Shown: positions 1 through 10,372 of the stretch, piece after piece
Position numbering within the stretch: the stretch's first letter is position 1
Layout of the letters: the number at the start of each line of letters is the position of its first letter
Assembly: GCA_030374765.1 (NCBI GenBank)
Contig: JARGXX010000068.1
Span: 4,712,001-4,776,000, forward strand
Length of the DNA stretch: 64,000 nt
Direction: 5' to 3'
DNA from: Agarophyton chilense
Taxonomy: Eukaryota > Rhodophyta > Florideophyceae > Gracilariales > Gracilariaceae
The notes under the pieces: generated by a model
The model's input: the letters and a program-made list of their open reading frames with translations, nothing else
The model's database searches: none
Told to the model about the DNA's origin: nothing
Position numbers and translations under genes: made by a program

Positions 1-134
1 ATCGTCACCCTCGGGCGTTATCGATTAGTTTCCCTCCGATATCAGTAGAAAAAAACCGTGCACAGGAGCACCACTATAAGTAAAGGACAAGACCGAGTGA
101 ACGGCTTCCTCCATGGAAGTCACTACTGCCAACA
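1..134 (+). repeat. 5' LTR of the copia element (start outside window)
   Basis: The sequence from position 1 to the terminal CCAACA at 129-134 matches 4265-4396 almost base for base. About 40 bp of the LTR start must lie left of the window. Confidence 0.92.
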
Positions 135-136
135 TT

Positions 137-151
137 GGTTATGGGCCCAGC
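137..151 (+). other. primer-binding site, half-tRNA type
   Basis: Two bases after the LTR end lies GGTTATGGGCCCAGC. This is complementary to the anticodon-arm region of eukaryotic initiator tRNA-Met (GCTGGGCCCATAACC), not to its 3' end. Drosophila copia is known to prime from such an internally cut initiator tRNA. The match to this organism's own tRNA is inferred from conservation. Confidence 0.75.
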
Positions 152-199
152 CTTGAGAACGCCAACATATCCCAGTAACGACAAAAGAAAATGAGTAGC

Positions 200-950
200 T
201 ACAAGTACCCACTCATCCTCCTGAAAGATAGCAACTATGTGGAGTGGGAAAGTCAGATGAAGCCTCTTCTTATCGGGGAAGATCTGTGGCAGTATGTCAG
301 CGGTGAAGAGGTACCACCGGAGAGCGAAAAGGCTTTCAAAGAGTGGAACAAAAAGAACAACCAAGCAATGGCCAGGATCCTGTGCACGATTGAATCTAAG
401 GCAAAGCCGGTCATTATGGGAATGAACACTGCTCAAGAAATGTGGAACACCTTGAAACAGAAGTACGAGGCGCGAAATATAGCAGCGCTGTACACGATGC
501 GAATCAAAATGAACCAAATGCGACTGGAAGAAGACGAATCAATCCAGGCGTATGCTGATCGTATCGCGCTAATTGAAACCAATATGGCGCGGGCTGGGAA
601 GGTGTTAACAAACGACGAAAAATGTGAGGCACTAATGGCTGAACTACCAGAAGAGTATTCGGCGATGAGAGACTCTTATATAACCAGAGATGAAATGCCA
701 GATTTTCTAGAGGTTGTCGCAAGACTCCAGCAGAAGGAACAAGAACTCAAGGCAAGAAAATCTGAGGACAGCAGCAGCACAAAGACATCCTTTTTCACAC
801 GCCGGAACAACGACCGCACAGGCACCGGAAGAAAGAGAAGATTACAGGAAATGATATGTCACCAATGTGGTAAACGTGGGCACATGAGAAGAGACTGTTG
901 GCATAACCCACGCAACAAAAAAGGCGGCGAACACGATGGGCAGGGTGGAA
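200..950 (+). other. copia Gag-like region with zinc knuckle
   Basis: The reading frame opens with the UBN2/gag-polypeptide type fold seen in copia Gag (LKDSNYVEWESQMKPLL near the N terminus, MWNTLKQKYE further on). It ends with a lysine/arginine-rich stretch and a CCHC knuckle. Limits are approximate. It forms the virus-like particle core in this family. Confidence 0.88.
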
Positions 951-999
951 ACAACACTGGAACATTCGCAATGTTGACGAAAAGTGACTTTCTCGGCGG

Positions 1000-2400
1000 T
1001 CCCACGAACGGAAGTACATGGTTTTTAGACAGCTGCGCTAGCGAGCACATGACGCCAATGAAGAGCATCCTAGAGAACTTCAAACCGGCAACTTGTGAAA
1101 CGTCAGTAGGAACGGCAGACAAAAAGACATCTTTGGCTGTGAAGGGCAGAGGAGACGTCAGGCTAACATATATCATAGACAATGCCCAACACGACATCGT
1201 GTTACAGAATGTGTTCTTTGTCCCAAACCTACGTACAAATCTTATGTCAACAACCGTGCTGACCAGAAAGGGATACTTTATCTCTCTACCACCATACACA
1301 AAAGAGATAATTGTTGCTAAGGACAACACCAATGTGATGCGCGGATCATCTGTGGGGGTGAATGTTGCATTTATTGAGAGCTCGCGACACAGAGACGCTC
1401 CGAACGCATTGATGAAAATGAATATGAACCTAATGCACTCTCGAATGTGCCACATCAGCTCACCAATCATCGAGAAGATGATCCGCGAAGAGGCCGCACT
1501 TGGCCTTGAAGACCTAAATAAGAAACCAGAGGAACAGGCCTGTGAGTGGTGCGAGCACGGAAAGGCCACAAAGAAGAGCCATAAACCTGTCGAATTCCGA
1601 CATAACTCACCACTCGAACTTGTGCATATGGACCTCATCGGGGAAATATCGCCCCCATCGCTGAAAGGAAACATATACAACCTGGCTGCGCTCGACGACG
1701 CCACCGGGGCATCTTGGATTCTTCCGTTAAAGAAAAAGAACCATGTCGCAACCCGCATCGATGAATTCCTCACTGACATTGAAGCCACCACAGGTAAAAA
1801 GGTGCAAAAGATACAAAAAATCCGCACGGATAGAGGTGGAGAGTTCATCAGCAAATAAGTGGAAGCAAAGCTGGCCAGACGCCAAATAAAGCATGAGGTC
1901 ACTGCCCCATATTCACCAGAGTCTAATGGAAGGGCCGAGCGGCTAAACCGAACAATCGTTCAAATGGCAAGAGCAGCCGTGCATGATCTAGAAAAGAGGA
2001 ACCCCAACTTAAAGAACTCGAAAAAAATTTGGGAAGAAGCATTGCGCACCGCCAATTACGTTCGAAACCGGTGTCTCACAAAGTCCACTCACCCCAAGTA
2101 CAAGAACCGAACACCACACGAGGCTCTCACAGGAACTCGACCAAATCTTTCCAACTTGAAAGTCTTCGGCTGTAAGGCGTACATCATGCGCCCACCGAAT
2201 CAACGCCGAACGAAATTCGACGGGAAGGTTTGGAATGGGGTACTAGTCGGATACGGACCCTCAGGCTACCGTGTGTATGTGCCGGAAAGAAACAGAATAT
2301 ACACATCCCATGACGTACGCTTCGACGAAAGCGAGAAACAACACCCAAGAGAGGCAGAAGAGGAGGTTCACAGCAATGAGTTGGTAGACATTATTGAAGC
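1000..2400 (+). other. copia protease and integrase regions
   Basis: Near 1020-1060 lies a WFLDSCASEHMT motif, the copia form of the aspartic protease active site. It is followed by a GAG-pre-integrase region (LMHSRMCHIS) and the integrase core with HMDLIGE, IRTDRGGEF and SPESNGRAERLNRT motifs. Limits are approximate. Confidence 0.88.
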
Positions 2401-2749
2401 CGACTTTAACACCGCCAGTGACATAGGAAACGGTGAAATCGCTGAAGAGTTACCGGAGTCAGCACCTCACACAGTCAGTGAAAACGAAACCCCGGCAGAG
2501 ACAACACGACAAAGTGGACGTAAAAGAAAGCCAACCGAGAAGGCACGAAACGCGCTGCCTTGGATGTCGAGTTATAGCGCTCTTGCATTCCTGACCATAG
2601 ATCACATTGCAAAAACATCACGTGTTGCACCAGCCACCGCTCACGAGGCCATGGAAGGCAAAGACCGGGCCAAGTGGATTGACGCAATGAAATCAGAACT
2701 GCAGTCCCTAACGGAGAGAAATGTATTTACCGAGGAATGGGTTACCAGA

Positions 2750-4150
2750 ACATGCTGAAACCATTCCGTCTAAATGGACATTCGATATAAAGCGCAACGA
2801 AAAGGACGAGATCATGAGATATAAGGCAAGGTTCGTAGCTAAAGGATTCAAACAGAAGTACGGCATAATCTTCTCGGAGGTCTTCGCACCAGTTTCCCGA
2901 CTATCAACCTTCCGGATTCTTGTCGCACACGCTGTCAATGCCAATCTCGAGTTAAGGCACATCGATATTAAGACTGCGTTTCTCTACGGAGATCTAGAAG
3001 AGGAGATTAACGTGAAACCGCCGCAGCTACCTGATGAACTCAAGAAAGAATTTGGGAATGCCCCGGGAACAGTCTGGAAGCTGCTCAAATCCCTGTATGG
3101 TTTAAAACAGGCGGCAAGAGCATTCTATATGGTATTCTCGAAGGTTCTTGAAGACATCGACTTTACCAAGGGGAAATCGGACCCCAGCCTTTTTGTGACC
3201 GAGAAAGCCGAGTTTGGCAAACTCTACGTTCTTGTATATGTGGATGATCTACTAACCGCCTGCAAGGGAAACGAAGGACACTCGTGGTTGGTCTCCAAAC
3301 TTTCTCCGAGGTTTGAAGTTCGGGATCTCGGCCAAGTTAGAAATTTTCTCGGCATTGAAGTGCTTTTGGACACCCGGAACCGCATGGCCACAATTACTCA
3401 GCGACAGTACGTCAAGGACATTCTGAAAAAGTTCTCGATGAACGAGTGCAAATCATCCGGTGCTCCCATTTTAGCATCTGCCAATCTAACCCTCCCACCA
3501 GGGAACAATCCGAAAGTACCCTTCCGTGAGCTCGTGGGAGCTCTGTCATACTTAGCCAATGGCACACGCCCTGACATCCAGTTCTCGGTTTCTTTCTTGT
3601 CGCGTTTCATGCACGCCTACTTCGAGGCACACTGGGAGTTGGCAAAGTGTGTGCTGAGATACCTGAAGGGAACCACGGACTACGGTATTCAGTATTGCTC
3701 AAGTGGAACGAGTGGTACACACAGTGTGATGGGATACTGTGACAGCGATTGGGCTCAGAAGCATTCGGACCGAAATTCAACTGGTGCCTCCGTCTTCTTG
3801 CTCGGGAGTGGAGCGGTGTCTTGGCGCTCACAGAAACAGAGCGTCGTAGCTTTGAGCACCGCCGAAGCTGAAGTCATTGCGGAATGCAACGCAGCACGTG
3901 AAGCTCTGTAGTTGAAGAAAGCCATGAACGACATGGGCGCACCCCAAGAAAGCATAGAGATCCTTGGGGACAACACACGAGCATTAACCATGACTAGAGA
4001 AGACCAGCTGACAGACAAGAATAAGCACATAGACGTTTCGACAATGGCCGTACGCGATTACACGAAGAAAGGACTGGTGGAATTTCACTTTGTCCCTAGC
4101 GAGCACAACGTGTCAGACCCACTGACAAAGCCGGTTTATGGATCTAAACT
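2750..4150 (+). other. copia reverse transcriptase and RNase H regions
   Basis: RVT_2-type reverse transcriptase: IDIKTAFLYGDLEEE, the LYGLKQAARAF motif and LVYVDDLL. The RNase H region follows, with GYCDSDWA, LSTAEAE and the terminal HIDV...VRDY block. Limits are approximate. Confidence 0.9.
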
Positions 4151-4210
4151 CGCAACACTGAGAGCTATGATGGGGCTCCATTCAATTTCATCCATTTCTT
4201 ACACGCCTTG

Positions 4211-4223
4211 ACCTAAGGGGGAA
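4211..4223 (+). other. polypurine tract before the 3' LTR
   Basis: The purine-rich stretch AAGGGGGAA sits immediately before the TG that opens the 3' LTR, where plus-strand DNA synthesis starts in this family. Confidence 0.7.
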
Positions 4224-4396
4224 TGTTATCGGTAGGCCAAGTAAGATCGGTAGGCCAAGTAAGCATCGTCACCCTCGGGCGTTATCGATTAGTTTCCCTC
4301 CGATATCAGTAGACAAACCGTGCTTAGGAGCACCACTATAAGTAAAGGACAAGACCGAGTGAACGGCTTCCTCCATGGAAGTTACTACTGCCAACA
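4224..4396 (+). repeat. 3' LTR of the copia element, 173 bp
   Basis: It begins TGTTATC and ends CCAACA. A 20-bp unit, ATCGGTAGGCCAAGTAAG with two further bases, occurs twice in tandem near its start. The sequence right of the end is minus-strand Ty3 integrase coding DNA, which fixes the boundary. Confidence 0.9.
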
Positions 4397-4399
4397 GAT

Positions 4400-5560
4400 T
4401 CCACAGGAGTAGAGGATTGGAAAAGAGAATCCAAAGGCGCTTTCGGTTTCCAACCAAGATCAATCTCGAAAGGAGACAAACCAATATCATCAGACACTAC
4501 TGAGTTATAGGCAAACTAAGCGCTTGGAAGCAAAACATCCTAATTTGTCTGTTCGAAGGAGCAGATGCACCGAATATAGTTTTCGACCATTCGATTCATC
4601 ACCTCAGATGCTCCATTCGTCTGTGGATGTCGCGCCGTTGACATTCGTGCCTTAATACCACAGAGCGTCAACAAAGACTGCCAAAAGGACGAGACAAAAC
4701 GGGGGTCGCGGTCAGGTATGATCGAGTCCGGCAATCCATGGTGGGGGAAAATATGAGTGAAGAAGGCTCTGGCAACGTCAGGAGCTTGATCCCTTTCCTT
4801 ACAAGCAAAAAAACGAACTCTTCTAGATAGTCTGTCAATCCAAGTAGCAATTGTGTCAAAACCGCGCTCTGTCATCGGAAGCTTAACAATAAAACGGTCG
4901 CAACCATTCCCCAACGACGCGTCGGAACCGGTAAAGGTTGTGGATCATTAAGCGTCTGCCCGTGGAAATCTTTATGCTTTTGGCGAACTGCACAGCCATC
5001 GCAGTACCGCTTCACGTCCCGTGTTTCGTGCCTCCAGTGAAATTCAGCGAGTCAGACTAAAGGCTTCGAAAACGCGAAGTAGCCAGCGACTACCGAGTCG
5101 TGCGCCATTTCCAGAATGCTACGACGACAATGGGATGGAACACAAAGCTTCCCCTTATAGAGAAGACGCCATCCATCTTTTGTAAAGGACGGCAACATAA
5201 CTTCGAGCCGTTTGCGGCGCTTGGGGTCCTCAGGCCATTGGTCGTCCAGCGCATCGGCAATTGGACCAAAGAATTGGTCATCCTCGTACTTGGACAGAAC
5301 CCCTTCCAACTCAGAAAATGCAGGCGTCACGTACTGGATCTGCTGGATTATAGGACGGTCAGGAATGCGTGATAGGGAGTCGCCGAGAACATGCAACTTG
5401 CCCTTAACTAAAGAAACTTTTGGCATGTTAAACGACGCCAGGACCTCTAACCATCGCGCTTCGAGACGGTTTAGCGACTTCTTTGTCAGGATATGTTCCA
5501 CCACCTGATTGTCTATAAAAACATCGAACGTAGAACCTTCCAAATAGCAGCGAAATCTGT
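4400..5560 (-). other. Ty3/gypsy integrase and RNase H C-terminal region
   Basis: The minus-strand translation shows the end of RNase H (FIDNQVVEHILTKKSLN, LHVLGDSLSR), an integrase zinc-binding-like region and the integrase core. Host coding of this kind is not expected here, so it is assigned to the retroelement. The region continues up to the copia boundary at 4396/4397. Confidence 0.85.
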
Positions 5561-5637
5561 TTATGGCGAAGACAAGGCCTAAGAGTTCGCGTTTGTTTGC
5601 TGTATAGTTCTGTTCCGCAGACGTCTGTAGAGCAACG

Positions 5638-6537
5638 CCCAGTTAGGGGATACTTGAAGATGCAACTCATAGAATGAGGATTGAACCCTCCGAGGGTTAT
5701 GATTATGATCCCCTCTAAGGTGTGCTGAGGTGGCACTGTTTTCTGGTTATACTTCGCCTATAAGGGAAAATTCGGATGGCCCATGGTTGGATTGGCCCCG
5801 TGATACACGTGGCTTAATTTTGGCACCGATTTTCGGATATTTCTAGAACGTTGGACTTTTGGGCCCTGACAGTTGGATCTCCACGTGTATGGCCCTGAGC
5901 AGGTGTGCACTACTGTAGAGTTTAGTTAGTGGGCCCTACTTAGGGAGATGAGATCTGACAGTCCGAAGCTCAGAGTAAATGGTAACCAAGGTTGGTCTTC
6001 GATACCTTTAGAGGTTCTTCGTCGCCATCGTTTCGGCCTTACAACCCGGAACGGGCTCTGGTTAGCAACGCCTGCGTAGGGACACGACTCTACTTGGAGA
6101 GTGCCCACGTTTGGGTTCCGTGCAACCACCCCCTTGGGACCGCTCAGACGACCTGCGTGCACGATACCCCGTGGGGGTTCTGCTTACTTGTTGCGTGCTT
6201 TTTGTGTTTCCTTTCGAGGACAGGTTTTCGCCCCTGTATTGGGTTTCTTTTGTTGTTTCGCCCCTTTTCTGGTTCTTGGGTCCGGTGCCTGTTAGTGCCC
6301 GACCCTCGCCCCGTTTTTCCTCTTCGCCGGATTTTCCCCCATTCTTTGGGATACCCATACCCATTCCCGATCCAACGGTTTCTACCCCTCACCTCCGTCG
6401 GTACTGCCGGAATCCCCGGTGGGAGTTACACCCCACACTACGGGTGGAACGGAGGGCTCTGTCTCTGAGTCTGCCTCCCCCAGGGAGCAAGGCTTCGAAC
6501 ACCTTGAGAGCACTTCCCGTCGCCGGGTTTTGCTCCA
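5638..6537 (-). mobile_element. 900-bp insert of unknown family in the Ty3 element
   Basis: Ty3 RNase H coding stops at about 6540 and resumes at about 5635 on the minus strand. The intervening 900 bp is flanked by CAACG at 5633-5637 and 6538-6542, a candidate 5-bp target duplication. The insert has no recognisable protein. On the minus strand its head holds a GTTCGAAGCC box about 35 bp in, resembling a Pol III B box, so a SINE-like or solo-LTR-like origin is possible. It does not have clear TG...CA ends. Confidence 0.6.
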
Positions 6538-6599
6538 CAACGTCAACTTACGAGAAGTGTATGCGATAGCCCGATCACAGTCTCTATTATTAAGTTGGG

Positions 6600-8060
6600 T
6601 AAGAGTGGCGCCAACAGCCAGTTGGGAGGCATCAATGTGAACTCGAAAAGGTCGGGACCAGTCTGGGGGCACAAGAACCGGTGCAGAAATGAGATCCTGT
6701 TTCAAGTCCACGAAAGCTGCGTGAGACTCCTCACTCCAGTCTTTGATGCCGGAGCCTTTGCGAGTAAGGCTCGTGAGGGGCGCCGCTCTCAGCGAGAACT
6801 GGAGAATGAATCGCCGAAAGAACTGCACAAGGCCCAAGAAACTACGAACCTCGGTAACGTTGATAGGGCGCGGCCAGTTCTTGATTACCTCAATCTTACC
6901 GGGATGCACTGAGAGTCCATCGCGATTTACCTTCAAACCAATAAATTCTGTCTCGGTCGTCATAAACGAGCATTTCTTAGGGGACACGTATAACTTGTGG
7001 CTGCGGAGGTTTTCCAGGACAATTCGGATGTGCTCAAGATGCTCCTCGCGCGTTCGACTGTAGATGAGAATATCATCGATGTAAACAACGAGAAAACGAT
7101 CAATGTAATCATATAGAACACCGTTCATGAGAGACTGAAACGTTGCAGGAGCATTACAAAGTCCCATCGGCATTACTAAGTACTCAAATTGGCCGTACTT
7201 CCTGTTGAAAGCCGTCTTCTAAATATCAGATGGCTGCAATCGTATTTGATGGAAACCTGTCTTCAGGTCCAACTTGGAAAAATAACGGGCGTTGCCAAGT
7301 CATCAAACATTTCATCGCAACGAGGGAGTGGGGCATTGTTTCGTTTTGTGATTCGGTTCAGAGCCCTGTAGTCCACCACACCGCGCAATTCTCGTCCGGG
7401 TTCTTTGACAAAAAACAACGGAGCTCCGTAAGGCGACTTGCTGGCGCGTATCCTACCTGACTTGAGAAGCTTGTCCACATATTCACGGGCGGCAACAAGT
7501 TCGGCCGGAGAAAGCTGGTAGAGGGCGCGATGGGGCGGCTTTTCATCGGATGAGATGTCAATTGCATGATCAACATGGCGTGCAGGGGGAAGACCGGCTG
7601 GGGGCTCGGCTTGGAAAACCTCCTCATATTCTCTCAGCAGATTCTGCAAGTCTGCATCAGGTATAGCCAGGAGATGAATTTTTGGATCTCCAGACTCCTG
7701 CGACACTGAATCCAATTCAGATGAGCTGACGTGGGCCACACGGAATATATGTGTTCCTGTCCCTGGGCGGCGTAGGTGACGGCGAAAACGTTTCACTCCC
7801 ATGGGGGTGACGGAGGGCACTCCCAAACGGGAAATAGTAGCAGCTGAAAGCTTATAGCTGCCAATAGAAATCAGTCTGGCTTGATAATCCGTTTGAGGAT
7901 TTGAATCCACATGCCGTGGCATACCAAGGAGGACATCATAGCGAGCATCTGCAACAATCCAGCTACCGCGATACCAATAAGACCCTATTGTCAAAGTACC
8001 ATTGACAACCATTTCTTTAGCTATTTCACGAAAGCCTTGCTTAGAATGACACACGTCCAT
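6600..8060 (-). other. Ty3/gypsy protease and reverse transcriptase region
   Basis: The minus-strand translation contains HAIDISSDEKPPHRALY, SPYGAPLFFVKEPG, VVDYRALN, LCNAPATFQSLMN and YIDDILIYS. These are successive RT fingers and palm motifs of Ty3/gypsy elements. The RNase H start is at the lower-coordinate end. Confidence 0.88.
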
Positions 8061-8289
8061 CAAGGTTGGTTGGAATTCGAATTCATCTCTATGCGCTTCA
8101 GCAAACTCGCGCGAGATAAATTGGAGGTACAGCCATCATCTTTGAGTATTCGTGCCGGAATGTCAATAAACGTTCCTGACATTACCATCAAGGGGACAAA
8201 ACGAACACTCTGCGAGCTTTGCTCAACAGAGCTTGGCGAGCGGTTATTAAACAAAAGTCCTTTCGACGTGCTCTTAGTAATTTGGAAAG

Positions 8290-9108
8290 GACACTTTAGT
8301 TTTCCTCGCTATCAAAATATGACTCATACGTGGCGCCTTTTCTGTCTAACGCTGCTTCAATGTTGGCAACAGAGGCTGTGTTCGTGTTATTCTGTCGATG
8401 CTTCCAGCGGCGACAGCCTGGCTTATGGCACGTGAAGCGAGCGTTGTTTCGAATGTCAAGCAGACGTTGCCTCGAACGACCATTACGACGGAGTTCGGTG
8501 TTATCAATTTCCATCGGCGTAGGGCCCGAATTAGACGGGGTGACCGACGGGCTGTCGAGAGAAATCCCTGCGAAGGAAGCTTCAACGCGCATAGCAATCT
8601 TTGTTGCTTCTTCAAACTCAATAAAGTTCGCCTTGCGATCTTCAAACTGAATCTTTGGCTTGAGTCCACTGACAAACTTGTCCCATTTTTCACTACCACT
8701 CATGTCTGGGATAGTGAGAACAATGTTTCGAAAGCTTGAAAGGTATTCAGTGATTGTTATAGTCTGCTTGTATGTCCTAAGCGAGTCTCGCGCTCGGCGT
8801 TAATGATCTTCTGGAACAAACTCCCGCCTGATAGCTGTTACAAAACCATCCCACGTCTGGGGAGCTTTGTGGTTATTCAAGACCGTAAACCACCAAATAG
8901 CGGCCGGGCCAGTCAACAGAGTGGTTGCATACGAAATTCGATTAGCATCAGAGAGTACAATATTAGTTTTAGCAACTTGAATAAGTAAAACATACTGCTC
9001 CACCTTGTAGAGCCAAGTGCTTACAACAAGAAAATTTCGGTTTCCGGTAAACACTTTCGGCTTATTTGGCTTCAGATTGATCGACACAGAGGGGTTTTGA
9101 GCTTCCAT
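8290..9108 (-). other. Ty3/gypsy Gag region
   Basis: The minus-strand reading starts with METs and a retrotransposon Gag pattern (FTGNRNFLVVSTWLYKVEQY, AAIWW, TWDGFVTAIRREF). Further on there is a cysteine-containing basic region that may be a decayed zinc knuckle. Confidence 0.75.
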
Positions 9109-10372
9109 TGCAGCGATGCTACCAGTGCAAAAACTGGGAGGAACTGTATGAGAGCTTTACTCTGACGGGTCGTTGAGCCCTTCTTCTTTCTGACTATAGC
9201 CGTAGCTATCTGGCTTATAAACAGCTCCATCTGTGTCTCTTTAACTCGTATACTCTTGTTTCATGACCTTTTCTACCACTGCTACGCCTTCGCGCCCACT
9301 TGCACACGATTCTAATTTCTTACTGTCGCGCATCTAATTCAATACTGTTGCACTTTTGGCAAAACACAGCTGCCAACTCTAGGGGCAAGCATATGAAAGT
9401 GTGTTGCTCTTATAACAGCTGGTTTAAAATAGTTCAAGTTAGAAAAACATGACAGTTATACTGCATTTATGCCATATTCAAGATCTCTATGTAGGATACT
9501 TTGATGTACTAAAACTCTCGCTTGGTTTACAAACAAAACAATACACCTTCTTCTACTTTTATAGTTTTGAATCGTTCATATATTACAAAAAGTTAAGATG
9601 TTTGCCGCATTATTGTAGCATAAACGTTTAATATCGCCCGCAGACATCGAAATATCTTTGAGGCGTTTGCAATTGTAAGTTGTTTACTGGACTTAGCAAA
9701 GTCCAGTAAACAACTATTCATTGGCTTTATCGTTGCGTTTGATTTTAGAAGATTTTGTCAGAAGCTTTTTTGGTTGAAATAGTACAACTATCTGAGGGGG
9801 CTTTTCTTGCTACGAGCGGTCCTTTACTTCAGGGCCTCTTGCTGTCAAGTTTAGCCCACTGCATCATGGACCCAAGATGGCGCCCATATTCTCCCTAAAA
9901 ACCGAGTGACAATGGGTTCCTCGGAAACGGATTTGCTCTCAATATTGTCTTTTTATTCTTTTCCAGAAAAGTAACTTTTGTGGCTGATGGTAACGTATTT
10001 CAAGTGTGGCTGATGAGTGGTATGTTCTGCTTGGCCAATTCAAATATTCCTCTCAATTCAGGCAGATAAACTATGTATTGCTGAGGTGAAAGTTCACCCG
10101 TACCTTATTGCTGAGCTATTTGGATGGGAAGAGTGTTGCAGAAAGAAGCACACATTTTCAGGCTCTTTCATGCAGACCATATAATTTAAGGTTGATTTTA
10201 GGCGAGGAGAGTTGAACATTCAAAGCCCTCCCTCCCTCGAGCCTGACATTCAAAAGACACACGATTCGTCTCTCGCGCCTTCCCAAGCTCATATCCCTAG
10301 TGGAGCGGTCACACGCAAAGAACCAACAGCAGCTTCAACTACTGCATTTTTCCCCATCAGGAACGTAATGCA
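9109..10372. other. intergenic region between Ty3 fossil and hemerythrin-like gene
   Basis: The first 300 bp may hold the leader or LTR remains of the minus-strand Ty3 element, but no boundary is visible. The rest has no open frame that looks coding. A perfect 17-bp hairpin lies at 9678-9715. The last part should contain the promoter of the gene starting at 10373. Confidence 0.5.
9678..9715. repeat. perfect 17-bp inverted repeat with 4-base loop
   Basis: AGTTGTTTACTGGACTT at 9678-9694 is followed by AGCA and the exact reverse complement at 9699-9715. Confidence 0.95.

Larger units (their letters stand above)
1..4396 (+). mobile_element. Ty1/copia LTR retrotransposon, nearly complete, young
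   Basis: A Ty1/copia-type element with the domain order Gag, protease, integrase, reverse transcriptase, RNase H, which is diagnostic for the family. The Gag part carries a CCHC zinc knuckle (CHQCGKRGHMRRDC near 860-900). The integrase part has the HHCC-like zinc region and a DRGGEF motif. The RT part has the YVDD-containing LVYVDDLL motif, and the RNase H part has the usual STAEAE motif. The 5' LTR is cut by the window edge; the visible parts of the two LTRs differ at only a few percent of positions, so the insertion is recent. The coding region has about three breaks, so this copy is not intact. It lies inside the integrase region of a Ty3/gypsy element of opposite orientation. Confidence 0.95.
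4397..9108 (-). mobile_element. Ty3/gypsy LTR retrotransposon fossil, heavily broken
   Basis: Read on the minus strand from 9108 downward, the order is Gag (8290-9108), protease and reverse transcriptase (about 6650-8060), RNase H (about 5400-5640 and 6545-6700) and integrase (up to about 4400). RNase H before integrase marks the Ty3/gypsy family. Recognisable motifs are MGLCNAPATFQ and VVYIDDILIYS in the RT and DRDPRFVSSFW with ARHPQTNGASE in the integrase. Breaks are numerous, well over half a dozen. A copia element interrupts the integrase end and a 900-bp insert interrupts the RNase H region. The LTRs were not located: one side lies beyond the window and the 9.1-9.4 kb side shows no clear LTR edge. 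Confidence 0.9.

Noticed and set aside
859-1902. 347-codon minus-strand frame opposite the copia element
   Set aside because: It lies antisense to clear Gag/integrase coding and has a Ser/Phe/Cys-rich shadow composition.
5992-6468. 158-codon plus-strand frame in the 900-bp insert
   Set aside because: Several overlapping frames are open here because of base composition (Pro/Arg/Phe-rich); no motif.
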